64,000 nt of DNA from Pandoraea iniqua (GTDB taxonomy: Bacteria; Pseudomonadota; Gammaproteobacteria; Burkholderiales; Burkholderiaceae): positions 84,165 through 148,164 of the forward strand of contig NZ_CABPSF010000011.1 in assembly GCF_902459685.1 (NCBI RefSeq), read 5' to 3'. Below, one piece after another: positions 62,319 through 64,000 of this stretch; position 1 is the stretch's first letter; every line of letters starts with the position of its first letter. The position numbers and the translations under genes are program-made. The notes under the pieces are model-generated. The model saw only the letters and a list, made by a program, of their open reading frames with translations. It had not been told where the DNA came from and made no database searches.

Positions 62319-62912
62319 TTAGGCGTCACGTCGCTCGACCAAAGCACTTCGAATTTGATCGATATATTTCGAAGGAAAATTGCTTCCATCAAGCACCTGG
62401 AGCGTGGCTTCTAAGACGGCAATGTCGTCTATGCGACCATTGACGTTACGTTGCACATAGTCCTGGTACTTGATTGGCTCAATCATTAGGAGTTCATCGG
62501 GAATACCCAACAGGCTCAGGGCACCCTTCACCGCATTGAGCATCGAAGGCCTAGCGCAAGTCACGATGGAAAAGAAGTGATCGCGATTGAGCTTCTTATC
62601 GAGTCCGGCGAGAGAACTCATTAGGTAGTATCTGTCGCCCTCACGTATGCCTCTCTCGACCATCTGTTCAAGGTACTTCGCAAACCGATCATCATTCCTC
62701 ACGCTCGGCGGACAAACAGCGTCACTCACCCCGTGAAGCGCGTCGATAAACTCGTGCGAACCTTCAAGGGCCTCAAATATCCCCCCATCGGTGCAAGATG
62801 CCAGGATATGCAGAATCCAGGAGTCGCAAACTCCAGAGATGTGGACCTTTAGTTGGTCCATGATCCAACGTTCCGTAGCATGGTCATGCTTGCCGGAGTC
62901 TGGAGTTTTCAT
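62319..62912 (-). CDS. Hypothetical cytoplasmic protein
   Basis: 197 residues from ATG at 62912 (MKTPDSGKHDHATERWIMDQ), a better protein start than the upstream alternative. It is soluble and mixed alpha/beta with several cysteines (GVCDSWILHILASCTDGGIF; AVCPPSVRND; FSIVTCARPSMLNAVKGALS). No domain recognised. It is about 290 bp upstream of the methyltransferase pair in the same direction, so co-operation is possible but not shown. Confidence 0.6.
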   Translation of the reverse strand: MKTPDSGKHDHATERWIMDQLKVHISGVCDSWILHILASCTDGGIFEALEGSHEFIDALHGVSDAVCPPSVRNDDRFAKYLEQMVERGIREGDRYYLMSSLAGLDKKLNRDHFFSIVTCARPSMLNAVKGALSLLGIPDELLMIEPIKYQDYVQRNVNGRIDDIAVLEATLQVLDGSNFPSKYIDQIRSALVERRDA

Positions 62913-63031
62913 GTTGTATTTTTTCTCAGTTGTATTTCGCTCTGCAGGCGTAGAGCACACGTGCGAAGGCTATCGATCTAACTGCATATTTGTGTTCCAT
63001 ACACGCATCAGCGATCATCCTCCTGCATAGC

Positions 63032-63067
63032 CAAACAGGCTCGCAGCGTTAGCTGAGAGCCTGTTTG
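63032..63067 (-). terminator. Terminator after the autotransporter
   Basis: An 11-bp stem CAAACAGGCTC / GAGCCTGTTTG (63032-63042 with 63057-63067) lies 23 bp after the autotransporter stop. There is no strong T run on the minus side, so efficiency is uncertain. Confidence 0.6.
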
Positions 63068-63089
63068 TTTGGTCGCAACCCCTTGGTGG

Positions 63090-64000
63090 TTAGAACTTCA
63101 TTCTGAATCCGAGATTGGCCTTCACGTTGTAGTTACCACCAAAGTGATTGACCGACGTGTTCACCGAACTCTCACCGTACACCGTGTACTTGTTATCCGC
63201 CCACGAATACGAGCCTCCCACGCCCGCGCCCATCCACGTTCTGTCAGTCCTCGTGTCAAAGTCCACACCCGCCACATTCACCGACGACCCGCCGAGCATC
63301 TCCTGATAGACGTTCAAAATCCCGTAGAACGACGCGTTCATGGAGCGCCCCTGACTGTCCTTCCACGAGTTCGTGTAGTTCGCCGCCACCCCCAGTCGTC
63401 CAATCAGGCTATTGCTCCCGTGCATGCTCACGTCACTTCCCCAAGCATCCTGGAACGCGCGAGCATCGATCGACGACCACATCAGTTGCGCCTGCGGCGT
63501 CACCGACCAGTTCTGATCGATCGCCACACGCTGGCCAGCCTCGATACTCGTGGCAACCCCCATGGCTTTGCGACCATCGGCAAGACCCGTATGGGTTGCC
63601 CACGACTTCAGGTCACTGTTAAACCAGTTCACCTGCGCCTGGCCGTCGACGTAGACGCCCGTGTTGCCATACCAGGTTGCCGTCGCCCCCACACCCCAGG
63701 CGTTCGTGTTGATCGCACCGTCACCACTAAACGACGAGATATCCGCACGGCCGTTGCCGTACTGCGCAGTGACACCGCCAATGAACTTGCCGTTATCATC
63801 CTCGTAGAACTTGTGGTCAACACCGGCTTGCATGGTGAATGTGTTCACGTCCTGCGTCATGCTGGCCGTGGACGTGTTCGGTTGGAGGTGGTTATGCCCA
63901 CCCTCGACACGTGCCCAGGCTCCGTTGTTGTCCGCAATGGCACCACTCGTCTGGCCGTCGCCGTTCTGGCCCGTCCAGTAGCGCTCACCCACACGCTCTT
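63090..64000 (-). CDS. Autotransporter C-terminal barrel, cut by window edge
   Basis: The last ~303 residues of an autotransporter; the 5' end lies beyond the window. The barrel begins about GERYWTGQNGDGQTSGAIAD and runs through ARVEGGHNHLQ, FTMQAGVDHKFYEDDNGKFI, YGNTGVYVDGQAQVNWFNSD, SIEAGQRVAIDQNWSVTPQA and VAANYTNSW to NVKANLGFRMKF (terminal Phe). Together these are the 12-stranded translocation domain. The passenger cannot be described. Its last 75 codons are nearly duplicated in the fragment at 45569-45795. Confidence 0.92.
   Translation of the reverse strand, partial: ERVGERYWTGQNGDGQTSGAIADNNGAWARVEGGHNHLQPNTSTASMTQDVNTFTMQAGVDHKFYEDDNGKFIGGVTAQYGNGRADISSFSGDGAINTNAWGVGATATWYGNTGVYVDGQAQVNWFNSDLKSWATHTGLADGRKAMGVATSIEAGQRVAIDQNWSVTPQAQLMWSSIDARAFQDAWGSDVSMHGSNSLIGRLGVAANYTNSWKDSQGRSMNASFYGILNVYQEMLGGSSVNVAGVDFDTRTDRTWMGAGVGGSYSWADNKYTVYGESSVNTSVNHFGGNYNVKANLGFRMKF

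Overview
The window looks like an accessory stretch of a Burkholderiales chromosome, most likely Burkholderiaceae of the Pandoraea/Burkholderia type. The grounds are moderately high GC, IS407-group IS3 elements, a general-bacterial-porin-type porin, ESPR-type autotransporters, a Wzz-like protein and a Burkholderia-like NuoM. The genus is inference. There is no rRNA, no CRISPR array and no long housekeeping operon. Genes sit in short cassettes separated by insertion sequences, decayed insertion sequences and long non-coding gaps.

Layout: 1-1246 has no convincing gene but carries two terminator hairpins. 1247-3866 is an IS66-family element. 3867-7514 is a decaying prophage fragment: a frameshifted CII-like regulator, small phage proteins, a degenerate tRNA-Gly-like gene, and an Acb2-like anti-CBASS gene broken by an IS407-group element and by an in-frame stop. 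7695-8744 is a beta-propeller (lactonase-type) protein. 9045-11236 holds two abutting IS3 elements. 11556-12656 is a porin, convergent with a tandemly fused type III CoA-transferase (12714-15083). 15867-20777 is a 1636-residue autotransporter. 20950-22740 holds fossils of IS6 and IS3 elements. 23111-25997 is a pair of AT-rich paralogous Ig-like proteins without signal peptides. 27003-28273 is an IS3 element, followed by a Wzz-like protein and an orphan NuoM.

32326-38489 holds a DUF4239 membrane protein, a small secreted protein and a compact four-gene operon of exported proteins. That operon ends in a FlgT/CsgG-like lipoprotein and is the best candidate for an undescribed envelope system. 39053-41761 has a Tat-exported amidohydrolase with a small membrane protein. 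42113-44597 has paired DnaA-box-like sites, a small Cys-rich exported protein, a two-repeat protein clipped by an IS end, and another IS3 element. 45569-50613 mixes a truncated autotransporter tail with plasmid/ICE-type genes (winged helix, Zn-ribbon/glycine-zipper, DUF932, two XRE regulators, twin palindromic operators). 50669-52006 is a MORN-like lipoprotein and 52359-53387 an AraC regulator. 55587-58801 is an autotransporter split by a frameshift at a G6 run. 59169-60802 is a DUF3311 plus sodium:solute symporter pair, 60922-62912 a methyltransferase cluster, and 63090 to the end the 3' part of another autotransporter.

Two themes recur: surface and envelope proteins (four autotransporter genes or fragments, a porin, two lipoproteins, secreted cassettes) and IS-driven decay. 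Several broken genes differ from an open frame by one base in a homopolymer, so part of the apparent decay could be sequencing error.
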